Source of the DNA: Alphaproteobacteria bacterium
Lineage (GTDB): Bacteria; Pseudomonadota; Alphaproteobacteria; Caulobacterales; Caulobacteraceae
Length of the DNA: 64,000 bases
Direction: 5' to 3'
Assembly (NCBI GenBank): GCA_018821435.1
Contig: JAHJME010000019.1
Coordinates: 62,001-126,000 of the forward strand
Part shown: positions 63,801 to 64,000 of the stretch, piece by piece
Position numbering within the stretch: position 1 is the first letter of the stretch
How the letters are laid out: the number at the start of each line of letters is the position of its first letter
Notes under the pieces: generated by a model
What the model saw: only the letters and a program-made list of their open reading frames with translations
What the model was told of the DNA's origin: nothing
The model's database searches: none
Program-made: the position numbers and the translations under genes

Positions 63801-64000
63801 ATGTTCAGGAAGACAGTTGGCCTTGCCTTCGCCCTAGCCCTCGCTGCGCAGAGCGTCGCGACGGCGGAGGTGATGCCGGGCGGAAAGGACGAGGGGCCGC
63901 CGGTCACCGACTCCAAAAGCCTCGATTGTCCCTCGGCCAAACTCGACAAGATGATCCAGGCCTGCACCCGGATCATCCGCGACCAAGCCCGTCTGCCCTT
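63801..64000 (+). CDS. Exported protein, N-terminal part (cut by window end)
   Basis: At least 66 residues are visible from the ATG at 63801, with GAGG before it. A signal peptide (MFRKTVGLAFALALAAQ) is followed by a Cys-containing start (LDCPSAKLDKMIQACTRIIR), similar to the first repeat of exported tetratricopeptide/Sel1-type proteins. The rest lies beyond the window. Confidence 0.5.
   Translation, partial: MFRKTVGLAFALALAAQSVATAEVMPGGKDEGPPVTDSKSLDCPSAKLDKMIQACTRIIRDQARLP

Overview
The window is about 68-70% GC with dense genes and many 1-4 base start/stop overlaps. Its gene set (MetX-MetW, a GlnB-type P-II protein, class 2 PyrD, the carboxyspermidine route, GntR/HutC and Caulobacter-type intergenic repeats) points to an alphaproteobacterium of the Caulobacterales, most like Phenylobacterium or Caulobacter. 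This placement is from gene content only. No rRNA, CRISPR array, prophage or insertion sequence was found. There is one tRNA gene, Arg(ACG).

Region 1 (1-8583) is the end of a surface-glycan cluster: a GT61-type glycosyltransferase end, two DegT-type PLP enzymes, two methyltransferases, a FemAB-like GNAT protein, a formyltransferase, a GT-B-like glycosyltransferase, and a phytanoyl-CoA-dioxygenase-like enzyme on the opposite strand. A secreted class A acid phosphatase follows.

Region 2 (9590-32884) is dominated by metals. CopC-CopD (+) meets a long minus-strand locus (19384 down to 10881): TonB receptor, exported cupin, exported HEXXH protease, two PepSY membrane proteins, a HutC-type GntR regulator, a small periplasmic protein, a HupE/UreJ permease and a membrane-anchored protein. 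A TGTA-N2-TACA palindrome, the kind of site HutC proteins bind, lies just upstream of the receptor promoter. Next comes a second minus-strand block: a His-rich exported protein, CzcC-CzcB-CzcA efflux, a CnrY-CnrX-CnrH-like metal-sensing sigma module with all CnrX Co/Ni ligands kept, then CopA-CopB. Two polyamine genes (carboxyspermidine dehydrogenase and decarboxylase) follow.

Region 3 (33300-39670) holds small stress-type genes: hemerythrin, two related mini-proteins, a Crp/Fnr regulator, DUF6894, PRC-barrel, GlsB/YeaQ, a solo HicB and an EF-hand protein. It also carries a broken acyl-CoA carboxylase end.

Region 4 (39824-50571) has an OmpR/histidine-kinase pair, a GDSL autotransporter, NhaA, an SLC13-type transporter, exported proteins of unknown role, tRNA-Arg and a P1-family peptidase.

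Region 5 (50659-64000) is mostly housekeeping: gamma-glutamyltransferase, an ArsR-SRPBCC pair with a clear operator, a histidine kinase, PyrD-DUF952-SixA-like phosphatase, MetX-MetW, P-II, a methyltransferase divergent from glyoxalase II, and a gene cut by the window end.
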